DNA of 46,265 nucleotides from Pseudomonadota bacterium (GTDB lineage: Bacteria > Desulfobacterota > Desulfovibrionia > Desulfovibrionales > Desulfovibrionaceae): positions 1-46,265 of the forward strand of contig JAEWPX010000155.1 of NCBI GenBank assembly GCA_023399375.1, in the 5' to 3' direction. The position numbers and the translations under genes were made by a program. Shown in pieces: positions 24,612 to 32,450 of the stretch; within the stretch, counting starts at the first letter, position 1, and every line of letters begins with the position of its first letter. The notes under the pieces are model-generated. The model was not told where the DNA came from, searched no databases, and was given only the letters and a program-made list of their open reading frames with translations.

Positions 24612-24995
24612 ATGCGCGATGCAGCAAAAAGAGCCCTGATCGAGCGATATCTTGCCGCCTATAATGCGCTTGATGTCGAGGGCATGATGGAAACGGTGCA
24701 TCCTGATGTTGAATTCAGGAACATCGCCAACGGCGAAGTTAACGCGAGAACCTTGGGTGCTGTGGCGTTTCGTGCGTTGGCGGAGCAATCAAAAGAACTC
24801 TTCGCGTCCCGAAAGCTGACCATGACAGGATTTGAAACTGCCGGCGACGCGGCGAACATTTCTGTGGAGTTTCAGGGTGTGTTGGCGGTCGATCTGCCCA
24901 ATGGATTGCATCAGGGCGCGCGCATGGCGCTTTCCGGTCGATCCGAATTTATCTTTTGCGACGGCAAACTCTCGAAGATTACGGACATCAGCTGA
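24612..24995 (+). CDS. SnoaL-like / NTF2-fold protein
   Basis: A 127-aa protein with the typical cone-fold start (ALIERYLAAYNALDVEGMMETVHPDVEFRN read in two parts: ALIERYLAAYNALDVEGMME, TVHPDVEFRN), a central AFRALAEQSKELFA and a closing MALSGRSEFIFCDGKLSKIT. Such proteins are small isomerase-like or ligand-binding folds. The family name does not give the substrate. The 195-base gap after pgi holds no recognisable gene or terminator. No cysteine or metal motif is seen. Confidence 0.75.
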   Translation: MRDAAKRALIERYLAAYNALDVEGMMETVHPDVEFRNIANGEVNARTLGAVAFRALAEQSKELFASRKLTMTGFETAGDAANISVEFQGVLAVDLPNGLHQGARMALSGRSEFIFCDGKLSKITDIS

Positions 24996-25025
24996 GCGCA
25001 GGCTGTTTCGCCAGCCGCAACAGCC

Positions 25026-25049
25026 TAGCCGCCATGATGGCGGCGGCTA
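25026..25049. repeat. inverted repeat, weak terminator candidate
   Basis: tagccgcc and ggcggcta form an 8-bp inverted repeat with an 8-base loop between the convergent SnoaL-like and hicB genes. No T-tract follows, so termination by it is uncertain. Confidence 0.35.
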
Positions 25050-25171
25050 TGTCCCCGCTTGAGCTCCCTTGTCATAGCCCCGCGCAACAGCTGAAACACA
25101 TCTCCCCGGGAGAGGCGTTGTCCTCCCGTCGGGGGAGGCGTGGCACGGCGTGGCCGGGAATCGGAGCGGCG

Positions 25172-25390
25172 TCAGGCCGACGGCGCGTCGGGCGAAAGGC
25201 AGGCTTCGCCGCACACGGACAGGTAGTCGTCCACGGCTTCCTCGAAGGCGTGTTGCAGCGCTTGCGGCGTGTCGCCGTGAAACGTCACGACGTCACGGAT
25301 GCCGGCGATGCGGCCGTGCAGGCCGCCGTCCTCGACCTGGCACTCCAGGCAGTAGCCCTTGTAGGTCGCGTAGCAGGCGTCGCTTGTCAT
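25172..25390 (-). CDS. hicB: HicB-family antitoxin
   Basis: A 72-aa protein (MTSDACYATYKGYCLECQVE...). It follows the short partial RNase-H-like fold of HicB antitoxins: YKGYCLECQVEDGG, then GIRDVVTFHGDTPQALQHAF and the diagnostic end EAVDDYLSVCGEA. It lacks a long C-terminal DNA-binding domain. The gene lies 12 bases behind the hicA-like gene on the same strand, with GAGGG overlapping the hicA stop, as in hicAB pairs. HicB should bind and neutralise HicA. Confidence 0.8.
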   Translation of the reverse strand: MTSDACYATYKGYCLECQVEDGGLHGRIAGIRDVVTFHGDTPQALQHAFEEAVDDYLSVCGEACLSPDAPSA

Positions 25391-25402
25391 GATGCGTTGC
25401 CC

Positions 25403-25711
25403 TCAGGCTGTCGCACCGGCCCGGACCAGGAAATCCCGGATATCGGCGGCGCAGCCTTTTCCCAGCACGTTTTCCGGATGCGGGCGGTGGAAGAAACCCT
25501 TGACCCCGCCGAGCAGGAACCGCACCCGCGAGCCGGTGGTTTTCTGGTGATGGTGGATTTCCCGGCCGCCCAGGGCGCGAATGAGCGCCGTGACGTCGCC
25601 CCAGGCGATATCCGCCCGGGGAGGGTTGGCGAAAAGGGCCTGCCAGGTGCGCTGGCGGGCGCTGTTGAGCTTGACCGGCGGAAGCGGCGCGACGGCGTCG
25701 TTTATGGCCAT
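25403..25711 (-). CDS. hicA: HicA-family mRNA interferase toxin
   Basis: A 102-aa protein. The body 'ARQRTWQALFANPPRADIAW' followed by DVTALIRALGG and the conserved GSRVRFLLGGVKGFFHRPHP then IRDFL is that of the longer proteobacterial HicA variant. The His-rich HHHQKTTGSRVRF holds the likely catalytic histidine. Start taken at the ATG 25711; a TTG at 25747 overlapping the ispDF stop would add 12 residues. HicA toxins cleave RNA. The pair lies between ispDF and a SnoaL-like gene on a compact chromosome stretch. Confidence 0.75.
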   Translation of the reverse strand: MAINDAVAPLPPVKLNSARQRTWQALFANPPRADIAWGDVTALIRALGGREIHHHQKTTGSRVRFLLGGVKGFFHRPHPENVLGKGCAADIRDFLVRAGATA

Positions 25712-25743
25712 GGGAACGTATACCCCGACCTGGGCGCGCGGCG

Positions 25744-26976
25744 TCAAGAGCCCGGAGTTGCGGCGGCGTCCTGTCCGGTCTGCCGCCAGCCCGTGACCAG
25801 GGCCACGGCCTTGATGCCCTTTTTTTCGCCGGTGAACCCGAGCCCCTCTTCGGTCGTGGCCTTGACGTTGACCTGGGATTTGTCGAGGCCGAGCAGCGCC
25901 GCGACGTTGACGCGGATGGCCTGGGCATGTGGGCCGATGCGCGGAATCTGGCAGATGACGGTCAGGTCCACGTGCGTGATGGCAAGTCCCCGGCTTTTCG
26001 CCAGAAGCAGCGCTTCACTCACGAACACGCCCGAGGCCATGTTGTCGAAATCCGGATTGCTGTCCGGAAAAAGCGCGCCGATGTCGCCGCCGGCCACGCA
26101 GCCGAGGATGGCGTCGACCAGGGCGTGCAGCAGTACGTCGCCGTCGGAGTGGGCCAGCACCTCGGGCGCGCCGAGGATGGGATAGCCGCCGAGTTTCATG
26201 GGCCGGGCCGGCTGTTTGCCGGGGCGGGCGGGGTCGGCGTAGCGGTGGACATCGTAGCCGTAGCCGACCACGGGCACGGCGACGGCGGGACTTGCGGCGA
26301 GCAAGGCGAGGTCCTCCGGGTTGGTGATTTTGCGGTTTTCGGGCGCGCCGGCAACGGTCGTCACGGCCTGGCCGAAATGCTCGACGAGGCTCGCGTCGTC
26401 CGTAACGTCGAAATCCTCGCCGGCATGGGCGAAGGCTTGGCGCAACAGGGAAAGTTCGAATCCCTGCGGGGTCTGCACGGCGGCCAGGGCGTTGCGGTCG
26501 AACGTGCGCGCGACCACGCCGTCCGCCACTTCCTTGATCGTGTCCGTGACGGGCAGGACCGGGATGACGGCCTTTTTTCCCGCAAGCAAGGCGTCGATGA
26601 CCCGGCCGATGAGCGGCGGGTCGGCGAAGGGGCGCGCGGCGTCGTGGACGAGCACGAAACGGCATTCGCGGGGCAGGGCGGCAATCCCGCGCGCCACGGA
26701 GTCCTGCCGCCGCACGCCGCCCGGGGCGGTGACTACGGCCACGCCCGGGTCCTCCCTGGCGCGAAGCGCGTCGAGTTCTTCCTGCGCGGCCGCGAGGTCG
26801 GCCGGGGGAAAGACCACGACCACGCCCGCGACCTCGGGGCAGCGGGCGAAGGCGCGCAGCGAACGCCAGTAGAGCGGGCGGCCGTCCAGGCGCAGAAACT
26901 GTTTTTTGACGCCGCCTGCGGCAGAGGCCAGCCGGGTGCCGGATCCGGCGGCCAGGAGCACGGTCCACACGGACAC
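25744..26976 (-). CDS. ispDF: bifunctional IspD/IspF (MEP isoprenoid pathway)
   Basis: A 410-aa fusion. Residues 1 to about 235 are IspD (VLLAAGSGTRL with GGVKKQFL, and VLVHDAARPFADP), the enzyme that makes CDP-methylerythritol. Residues about 240-400 are IspF (GYGYDVHRYA and VLAHSDGDVLLHALVDAILG with metal-binding D and H residues), which cyclises to MEcPP. The fusion is common in deltaproteobacteria and alphaproteobacteria. The start at 26976 uses ATGTCCGTGTGG; the gene runs on towards hicA, the TTG alternative of hicA overlapping its stop. Confidence 0.92.
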   Translation of the reverse strand: MSVWTVLLAAGSGTRLASAAGGVKKQFLRLDGRPLYWRSLRAFARCPEVAGVVVVFPPADLAAAQEELDALRAREDPGVAVVTAPGGVRRQDSVARGIAALPRECRFVLVHDAARPFADPPLIGRVIDALLAGKKAVIPVLPVTDTIKEVADGVVARTFDRNALAAVQTPQGFELSLLRQAFAHAGEDFDVTDDASLVEHFGQAVTTVAGAPENRKITNPEDLALLAASPAVAVPVVGYGYDVHRYADPARPGKQPARPMKLGGYPILGAPEVLAHSDGDVLLHALVDAILGCVAGGDIGALFPDSNPDFDNMASGVFVSEALLLAKSRGLAITHVDLTVICQIPRIGPHAQAIRVNVAALLGLDKSQVNVKATTEEGLGFTGEKKGIKAVALVTGWRQTGQDAAATPGS

Positions 26977-27000
26977 GGAAATTCCTTTGGGTTGGCGGTG

Positions 27001-27006
27001 AAAAAA
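27001..27006 (-). terminator. U-run following RNase P RNA
   Basis: On the minus strand six T residues follow directly after the GC-rich P1 helix that closes the RNase P RNA, a likely intrinsic termination point. Confidence 0.55.
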
Positions 27007-27375
27007 GGGGGAGCCGGCCGATAAGCCGGGTTCTGTTCCCCGGAAGATCCGGGGCGGTCGTCATTCCTCTAGGACCGCGATTACTCGCGGCCTCAAGCAA
27101 CCTACCCGAGGGCACGGCCGGGCCAGCCTTGACGCCCTCCTATTTGGTTTTGCTCCGAACGGGGCTTGCCGAGCTTGCCGCGTCGCCGCGGCAACTGGTG
27201 GGCTCTTACCCCACCGTTTCACCCTTACCCGCGCGAGGCTCGCGCGGGCGGTTTGCTTTCTGTGGCGCTCTCCCGGGATCGCTCCCGCTGGGGGTTACCC
27301 AGCGTCCCGCCCTATGGAGCCCGGACTTTCCTCCCCGGGCCTTGCGGCCCGCGACGACGACCTGTCCGACTCCCC
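27007..27375 (-). ncRNA. rnpB: RNase P RNA, bacterial type A
   Basis: The minus strand carries the conserved core: GGGGAGGAAAGTCCGGGCTCC near the 5' part (two pieces, GGGGAGGAAAG then TCCGGGCTCC), the central GTAAGGGTGAAA then GGTGGGGTAAGAG stretch, the GAGGCCGCGAG/TAATCGCGG arm and the closing ACAGAACCCGGCTTATCGG. Bases 27366-27375 and 27008-27017 pair as a 10-bp P1 helix (one G:U). It is the catalytic RNA that trims tRNA 5' ends, here about 370 bases. Confidence 0.95.
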
Positions 27376-27381
27376 GCAATT

Positions 27382-27410
27382 TCCATAAGGCTGTTCTCCC
27401 ACTTCGTCAA
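27382..27410 (-). promoter_or_regulatory. sigma70-type promoter of rnpB
   Basis: Minus strand: TTGACG (27405-27410), 17-base spacer, TATGGA (27382-27387), then six bases to the first base of the P1 helix at 27375, an expected start-site distance. Confidence 0.75.
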
Positions 27411-27508
27411 AGGGGGCGGGGGATGCCTGCTTGCGCTTGTGTCCGGGCGTAGCCGATGCTAGTGTCCATCCTGGTGAATTTTGGCACGTATGGGACGAGG
27501 AGGACCGG

Positions 27509-27916
27509 ATGCGCGTACTGTTGTGCCTGGTGGCGCTGCTGGCCACGACGTCGGCTTCGGCCCTGGCCACGGATTGGAAGTTTCTGGCCGCATACGCGGA
27601 CAAGTCGGTGAGCCTGTATTACGATTCCCATTCCGTGCGGGTGCGCGGGGATTTCGTCCAGGTCCGGATCAAGCGCGTTTTTTCCGAACAGGAAGGCCGG
27701 GAGCTGGCCGAGGACCACAATGCGCCGGAACCCGTGGCCTATGCCGTGGAGCGGGTGACCCTCGACTGCGAGAACAAGCGGATCGCACGGCGCGCTGCGG
27801 TCTGGATCGGCGTCAGCGGCAAGACCCTGGACCGCGACGCGCCGGCCTCGGGACTACCCTGGCGGCCCATGCGTCCCGGGGGGCTCGGCAGGGCGCTGTG
27901 CGAGGAGCTCAATTGA
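27509..27916 (+). CDS. secreted protein, possibly surface-adhesin E-like
   Basis: A 135-aa protein with a signal peptide (MRVLLCLVALLATTSASALA) and then DWKFLAAYADKSVSLYYDSH and VRVRGDFVQVRIKRVFSEQE, a pattern like small secreted proteins related to surface-adhesin protein E of Haemophilus. Two cysteines (DCENK, LCEEL) may form a disulfide. GAGGAGG precedes the ATG at 27509. The next gene, a DUF547 protein, starts 29 bases downstream. Family is tentative and the function unknown. Confidence 0.6.
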   Translation: MRVLLCLVALLATTSASALATDWKFLAAYADKSVSLYYDSHSVRVRGDFVQVRIKRVFSEQEGRELAEDHNAPEPVAYAVERVTLDCENKRIARRAAVWIGVSGKTLDRDAPASGLPWRPMRPGGLGRALCEELN

Positions 27917-27945
27917 CGCCGCCCAGGGCGGGAGGAAAACGGCCC

Positions 27946-28689
27946 ATGGCCGGGAGGATCGCCGCCGCGCTGTGCGCGCTGGCGTTTTTTTTCACGGCGG
28001 CCTCAAGCCGCGCCGCCGACAGCGACGCCCCCTACGCCGCGCTGCTCGCCGCCCACGTCGCGGACGGCGTGGTGGACTACGCGGGGCTCAAAAAAGACGA
28101 AGCCAAGCTCGACGCCTACCTTGCCGCCCTGTCCTCCGTGGACCCGGCAGCCCTGTCCGAGCAGGAGCGCTTCGCCTACTACATCAACGTCTACAACGCC
28201 TGGACGCTCAAGCTCATCCTCGAACACTATCCCGGCATCCGTTCCATCAAGGACGCGGGGAGCCTTTTGAGCTCGCCCTGGAAGCGCGCGTTCGTGCGCC
28301 TGCGCGCGGGCACGGTCAGCCTCGACGACGTGGAGCACGGCATCCTGAGGCCGCAGTTCCACGATCCGCGCGTGCATTTCGCGGTCAACTGCGCCTCCAA
28401 GAGCTGTCCGCCCCTGGCCGGCGCGCCCTATGCGGGCGCGACCCTCGACGCCGCCCTGGACGCCGCCGCCCGCGGTTTCATCAACAATCCGGCCAATACC
28501 TCTTTGCGGGACGGTACGCTCCACGTCAGCCGCATTTTCGACTGGTACGGCGAGGACTTCGGCGGCCCCGAGGGCGTATGGCGCTTCATCCGGCGCTATG
28601 CCGACCCGCCCCTGGCCGCGGCCATGGACGCGGCCGGGCGGCACGAGCTGGCCTATACGCCCTACGACTGGTCGCTCAACGGGCGGTGA
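27946..28689 (+). CDS. secreted DUF547 protein
   Basis: A 247-aa protein with signal peptide (ALCALAFFFTAASSRA) and the DUF547 signature: DGVVDYAGLKKDEAKLDAYL, ERFAYYINVYNAWTLKLIL, HFAVNCASKSCPPL and LHVSRIFDWYGEDFG. The conserved Asn/Tyr block, NCAS and Cys residues suggest an enzyme, but the family has no established reaction. It is exported to the periplasm. DUF547 genes often sit with TIGR04283 glycosyltransferases, and such a gene starts four bases after this one. GGAGG lies upstream of the ATG. Confidence 0.85.
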   Translation: MAGRIAAALCALAFFFTAASSRAADSDAPYAALLAAHVADGVVDYAGLKKDEAKLDAYLAALSSVDPAALSEQERFAYYINVYNAWTLKLILEHYPGIRSIKDAGSLLSSPWKRAFVRLRAGTVSLDDVEHGILRPQFHDPRVHFAVNCASKSCPPLAGAPYAGATLDAALDAAARGFINNPANTSLRDGTLHVSRIFDWYGEDFGGPEGVWRFIRRYADPPLAAAMDAAGRHELAYTPYDWSLNGR

Positions 28690-28693
28690 CGCC

Positions 28694-30763
28694 ATGCCGT
28701 CGCCCCGTTGCGAAGCCGCACGCGCCGCATCCGACGCGGGCGCGGGAAGCCGCCGCGCGCCATGGCGCGCCGTCCCGAAATCCCTGCATCCGCTGCTTGC
28801 GTTTGCCGTCTGCCTGCTCGCCCTGGCCTTGTGCGGGGCGCTTGGGGCCGGGCGCGCCGTGTTCGCGACCTGCTTCGCCGCGTCCTTTGCCGCCCTGGCG
28901 TTTGCCGTGCGGCGGTTCCCGGACGGCGGGCGGGGCCGGGCGGCCGCCGTGCTCCTTGGCCTGGGGCTTGCGCTGCGCCTGCTTTTCCTGTGCGCCTGGC
29001 CGGCCGATTCCGACGTCAATCGCTACATTGTCGAAGGGGTGCTGCAACAACGCGGCGGCAACCCCTACGTGCTCGCCCCGGGCGACGCGCGCACGGCGGC
29101 GCTTTTGCCCGAACCGGCGCGGCAGGTCCTGCCCGTGGTCAACCACAAGGAGCTTGCGGCAGCGTATCCGCCCCTTGCCGAGCTCTACTGCCGCCTCGTG
29201 GCGGCAGTGTCACCCACGCCTTGGGGCTTCAAGGCGGCGGCGGCCCTGGCCGACCTGTTCGGCTGTGCGGCGCTTGCCGTGGTCCTTGCCCGGCGCGGCG
29301 CGCCGGTGGGCCTGCTGCTCCTTGCCGTGGGCAACCCCTTGTCCCTGGTCATGGGCGCGGGGGAAGGGCATCTCGATGCACTCCTGATTCCACTCGTTTC
29401 CCTGGCGCTTTGGGCCTTCGATTCGCCGCGCGACGGTTTCGGATTCTCCCTGCTCGGCGCGGCGGGCATGGTCAAATACCCCGCGCTGGCGCTCGCGCCT
29501 TTTTTCCTGCGCGGCGGCAATGCGAAAAAAACCCTATGGGCCGCCGCGCCGTTTGCCGCTTTTGTCTTTTTCGTCGGCGCAGGCACAGGGCTTTTCGCCT
29601 CCCTGGCCGCCTTTGCCCGCTACAACGCCCATGGCGGACCGCTCGTGGCCCTGCTCTGGCCGCTTTTCGGTCCTGACGCGCCCGTTGTCGCCCTGTGCGT
29701 CGGCGCGGCCGTACTGGCGCTTTTGTGGCTTGCCGTGCAGGACACGCGCCGTGGCCCGGCCGCGGCGTGCTGCGTCGCCCTGGCCTGCCTGCCCACGGTC
29801 TACCCCTGGTATTTCCTGCCATTGGTCCCGCTTTGGGCGTTGCGCCCGTCGTGGGCGCTGTGGTGGCTCTTTGCCGCCCAGGGGCTGGCGACCACGCCCG
29901 GCTGGCTGCGCCCGGCTGGGCTTGGTGGCGAGGGCGCGGCGCTCGCCGCCGTCTGGCTGCCCTGGCTCGGTCTGGCCCTGGCCGGAGCCGTGCGCCCGTT
30001 GCTGCTCGTGTGGGCCAAAACCTTCGGCCCAGCATTGCGCCTAGCCGTGGTGGTGCCGGCCCGGGACGAGGCCGCGCGCCTGGGCGCATGCCTCGGTTCC
30101 CTGACAGCACCCGTTGCCGCCGGGGAGATCGCGGAAGTGGTCGTGGCCGACGGCGGCTCGCGCGATGCGACCGTGGACGTAGCCCGGGCGCACGGGGCGC
30201 GGGTGGTGGTCGCGGCCGGCGGCCGGGGCGGGCAGATCGCGGCCGGGGTCGCCGCCTGCGCAAGCGAGGCCGTGCTGGTGCTCCATGCCGATTGCCGCAT
30301 GGACGCCGATGTGCCGCGCCGGGTGCTCGGGGCGCTTTCGCGCGCGCCGCAGACGGCCGGCGGCGCAGTCGGCATGCGCTTTGCCGGCGGCGGCGCCGGG
30401 CTTTCGCTCGTTTGCGGCCTCAACAGCCTGCGCGCGCGGTTTTTCGGGATTAGCTTCGGCGATCAGGGGCAGTTTTTCCGTCGCGAGGCCCTGGCGGCCG
30501 GCGGCGGTTTCCCGGACATGGCGCTTATGGAGGACGTGGAGCTGTCGCTCACGCTGCGCGAAGCCGGCGAAACCGTGCTCCTTGGTGGCGGCATCGTCGT
30601 TTCGCCGCGGCGCTGGAGCGGCGAGGGCTTTTTCGCGCACACGATTAGCGTGCTGCGGCTTTTCACGGCCTATCTGGCCGCGCGGCGGCTGGGGCTGGCC
30701 GATGCCACGGGTCGGCGCTATTTCCTACGCTATTACGGCCGGGAGCCTACCACACGGCCATGA
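28694..30763 (+). CDS. membrane glycosyltransferase fused to TIGR04283-like GT2
   Basis: A 689-aa two-part protein. Residues about 30-440 are a multi-helix membrane domain of the polyprenol-phosphate-dependent mannosyltransferase type: the first loop has WPADSDVNRYIVEGVLQQ and GGNPYV, then VNHKELAAAYPPLAELY and GNPLSLVMGAGEGHLDAL. Residues about 448-689 are a GT2 domain of the TIGR04283 type: VVVPARDEAARLGACLGS, VADGGSRDATVDVA, LHADCRMDADV, FGISFGDQGQFFRR, MALMEDVELSLTLREAG. TIGR04283 members are linked to arsenosugar synthesis, usually as free-standing cytoplasmic proteins. The fusion tethers the GT2 to a membrane sugar-transferase. The protein follows DUF547 and ends 17 bases inside a convergent rhodanese gene. 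Confidence 0.75.
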   Translation: MPSPRCEAARAASDAGAGSRRAPWRAVPKSLHPLLAFAVCLLALALCGALGAGRAVFATCFAASFAALAFAVRRFPDGGRGRAAAVLLGLGLALRLLFLCAWPADSDVNRYIVEGVLQQRGGNPYVLAPGDARTAALLPEPARQVLPVVNHKELAAAYPPLAELYCRLVAAVSPTPWGFKAAAALADLFGCAALAVVLARRGAPVGLLLLAVGNPLSLVMGAGEGHLDALLIPLVSLALWAFDSPRDGFGFSLLGAAGMVKYPALALAPFFLRGGNAKKTLWAAAPFAAFVFFVGAGTGLFASLAAFARYNAHGGPLVALLWPLFGPDAPVVALCVGAAVLALLWLAVQDTRRGPAAACCVALACLPTVYPWYFLPLVPLWALRPSWALWWLFAAQGLATTPGWLRPAGLGGEGAALAAVWLPWLGLALAGAVRPLLLVWAKTFGPALRLAVVVPARDEAARLGACLGSLTAPVAAGEIAEVVVADGGSRDATVDVARAHGARVVVAAGGRGGQIAAGVAACASEAVLVLHADCRMDADVPRRVLGALSRAPQTAGGAVGMRFAGGGAGLSLVCGLNSLRARFFGISFGDQGQFFRREALAAGGGFPDMALMEDVELSLTLREAGETVLLGGGIVVSPRRWSGEGFFAHTISVLRLFTAYLAARRLGLADATGRRYFLRYYGREPTTRP

Positions 30764-31271
30764 AGCCCTTGGGCGCGAGATCCCAGGTCCGGCCGTAGAC
30801 ATGCACGGTCCTGGTGGGCTCGCCCTTGGCGTCGACAAGCGTACCGCCGGCATGGAGCCAGCCGAGAAGCCCGCCGGCCATGTTGGCCACGGGCAGGCCT
30901 TTTTTCGCTTCCTGCGCGGCCCAGACGCCGCTGCGGTAGCCGATGGTGCAATAGGCCACGGCCTTCTTGCCGGCGAAACGCCCGGGATCGGCCAGGTATT
31001 CCTTGGCGGTCACGGCGCCGGGCAGGGTGGAAACGGCGCGTTCGGCCGGTTCGCGCACGTCGATGGGCAGCAGTTCGCCTTTTTGCGCAAGGGCCACGGC
31101 CGCCTCGGCGGAAATTTCCGGGGCCTGGGGGAAGTCCCTCTTGTAGCCGGCGTAGAGTGCATACACCCGGGCTTTGCGCGCGGCGTCGTCCGCCAGCGGG
31201 CGCGAACACGCGCAAAGGCCAAGGAGCAGCAGGACCGCAAGCGGTAGCCAGGAAAGGCGTTGGTGTGGCAT
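30747..31271 (-). CDS. rhodanese-like lipoprotein
   Basis: A 174-aa protein with a hydrophobic signal (WLPLAVLLLLGLCAC) and a probable lipobox cysteine (20 or 22), so it is likely lipid-anchored in the periplasm. The body is a rhodanese domain: LLPIDVREPAERAVS and the active loop AYCTIGYRSG with Cys108. Rhodaneses transfer sulfur or bind metal oxyanions such as arsenate. The gene converges on the glycosyltransferase fusion with a 17-base 3' overlap, so the pair may share a terminator-free end. Start is the ATG at 31271. Confidence 0.8.
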   Translation of the reverse strand: MPHQRLSWLPLAVLLLLGLCACSRPLADDAARKARVYALYAGYKRDFPQAPEISAEAAVALAQKGELLPIDVREPAERAVSTLPGAVTAKEYLADPGRFAGKKAVAYCTIGYRSGVWAAQEAKKGLPVANMAGGLLGWLHAGGTLVDAKGEPTRTVHVYGRTWDLAPKGFMAVW

Positions 31272-31362
31272 GGCGTCACTTCCCGGCCTTGCGGCCCGTT
31301 GCGGCGTTTTTCTCCGAATCGGTTTCCTCGTTGCGCCGTCCCCGGCGGCAGGCCTCGGGCAG

Positions 31363-31452
31363 TCAGGTGCCCCCGGGCCCGGATTTGGGACCCGACAGGC
31401 AAAAGACCAGGAAAACGGCGGCAAGCCCCGCCAGGAGCAACAGGAGTTCCAT
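31363..31452 (-). CDS. 29-aa single-helix membrane peptide (small ORF)
   Basis: A minus-strand frame encodes 29 residues: MELLLLLAGLAAVFLVFCLS then a Gly/Pro/Ser tail, one hydrophobic helix with a charged tail. A purine-rich AGGTGG site precedes the ATG by about six bases. It lies 91 bases upstream of the rhodanese lipoprotein in the same direction. No homology can be claimed. The hydrophobic helix and the ribosome site are the only support. Confidence 0.35.
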   Translation of the reverse strand: MELLLLLAGLAAVFLVFCLSGPKSGPGGT

Positions 31453-31568
31453 CCTGTCCACCTAACCTACTTGGGGCCGGGAGTCGATGGGCGGCGGATG
31501 ACAGGCGCAGGCAAAGGTCCTATAAGCGGCGCAAGGCTCATGCCGCAACGTTATCTCTTGGAGGACCC

Positions 31569-32357
31569 ATGCGCGAGTGGAAATGGGCGATCGCCCCTGT
31601 GCTGGTCGCGGCTTTGGCCGGTCCGGCCCACGCCGACGACGACCTGGAACGGGTGCGCACAGTGCTGCGCGAACATCCCGAAATCGTTATAGAAGCCCTG
31701 CGCCAGCAAGGCCCGGCGGTGCTCGAGGTCGTCGAGGTCGCGGCCAGGAACCGCCAGAGGGAAATGGAGCGGGCCCGTTTCGCCGCGGAACTGGCCAAAC
31801 CCCTCAAGCCCGTCCTGGATGCCGGCCGCGCTTCGATCGGTCCCCAGGACGCGCGGGTGACCATCGTCGAATATTCGGATTTCCTGTGCCATTTCTGCGC
31901 CCAGGCCGCAGGCACCGTCAAGCAGCTCACCGAGAACCATCCCAAGGACGTGCGCCTGGTGTTCAAGCATTTCGCCTCGGGCAAAAACGACGTCCGGGCG
32001 GCGCTTTACTTCGAAGCCATCAACCTCCAGGACTCCAAAAAGGCCTGGGCGTTCATGGACAAGGCCTTCGCCAACCAGAAGGACGTCGCGGACAAGGGCG
32101 ACGAGGCGCTCTCCGCCATGGCCAAGGAGCTGGGCGTGGACATGACCCGCCTGTCCAAGGACCTGACGCGCAAGGACCTTTCCGACCGCATCGCGGCCGA
32201 CGTCAAGGAGGCCCGGGACTTCGGCTTCAACGGCACGCCGATCTTCCTGGTCAACGGCGCGGCGGTGCGCGGCGCCGTGCCCCTCGAGGTGCTGGAGGAG
32301 TTCGTGGCCGTGGCCAAGGATCCCAAGGCCGCCGCGGCAACAGCCAAGAAACCCTGA
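31569..32357 (+). CDS. DsbA-family thioredoxin-fold protein
   Basis: A 262-aa protein with a signal peptide (MREWKWAIAPVLVAALAGPA). After a helical region it has a thioredoxin-fold DsbA domain: VTIVEYSDFLCHFCAQ with the active pair Cys107-His-Phe-Cys110, FKHFASGKNDV, and the cis-proline loop FGFNGTPIFLVNGAAVRGA. It should act in the periplasm in disulfide formation or isomerisation. TTGGAGG lies before the ATG. It heads a series of envelope genes on the plus strand. Confidence 0.85.
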   Translation: MREWKWAIAPVLVAALAGPAHADDDLERVRTVLREHPEIVIEALRQQGPAVLEVVEVAARNRQREMERARFAAELAKPLKPVLDAGRASIGPQDARVTIVEYSDFLCHFCAQAAGTVKQLTENHPKDVRLVFKHFASGKNDVRAALYFEAINLQDSKKAWAFMDKAFANQKDVADKGDEALSAMAKELGVDMTRLSKDLTRKDLSDRIAADVKEARDFGFNGTPIFLVNGAAVRGAVPLEVLEEFVAVAKDPKAAAATAKKP

Positions 32358-32450
32358 CGCGCCGGCCTGCGGTTCGGCGCTTGCCATCAGGCCGCCGCAG
32401 GCCTATTTGTACCGCAGGCCGGGGGGTCTCCTCCCGGCCAGGGGCGCGCC

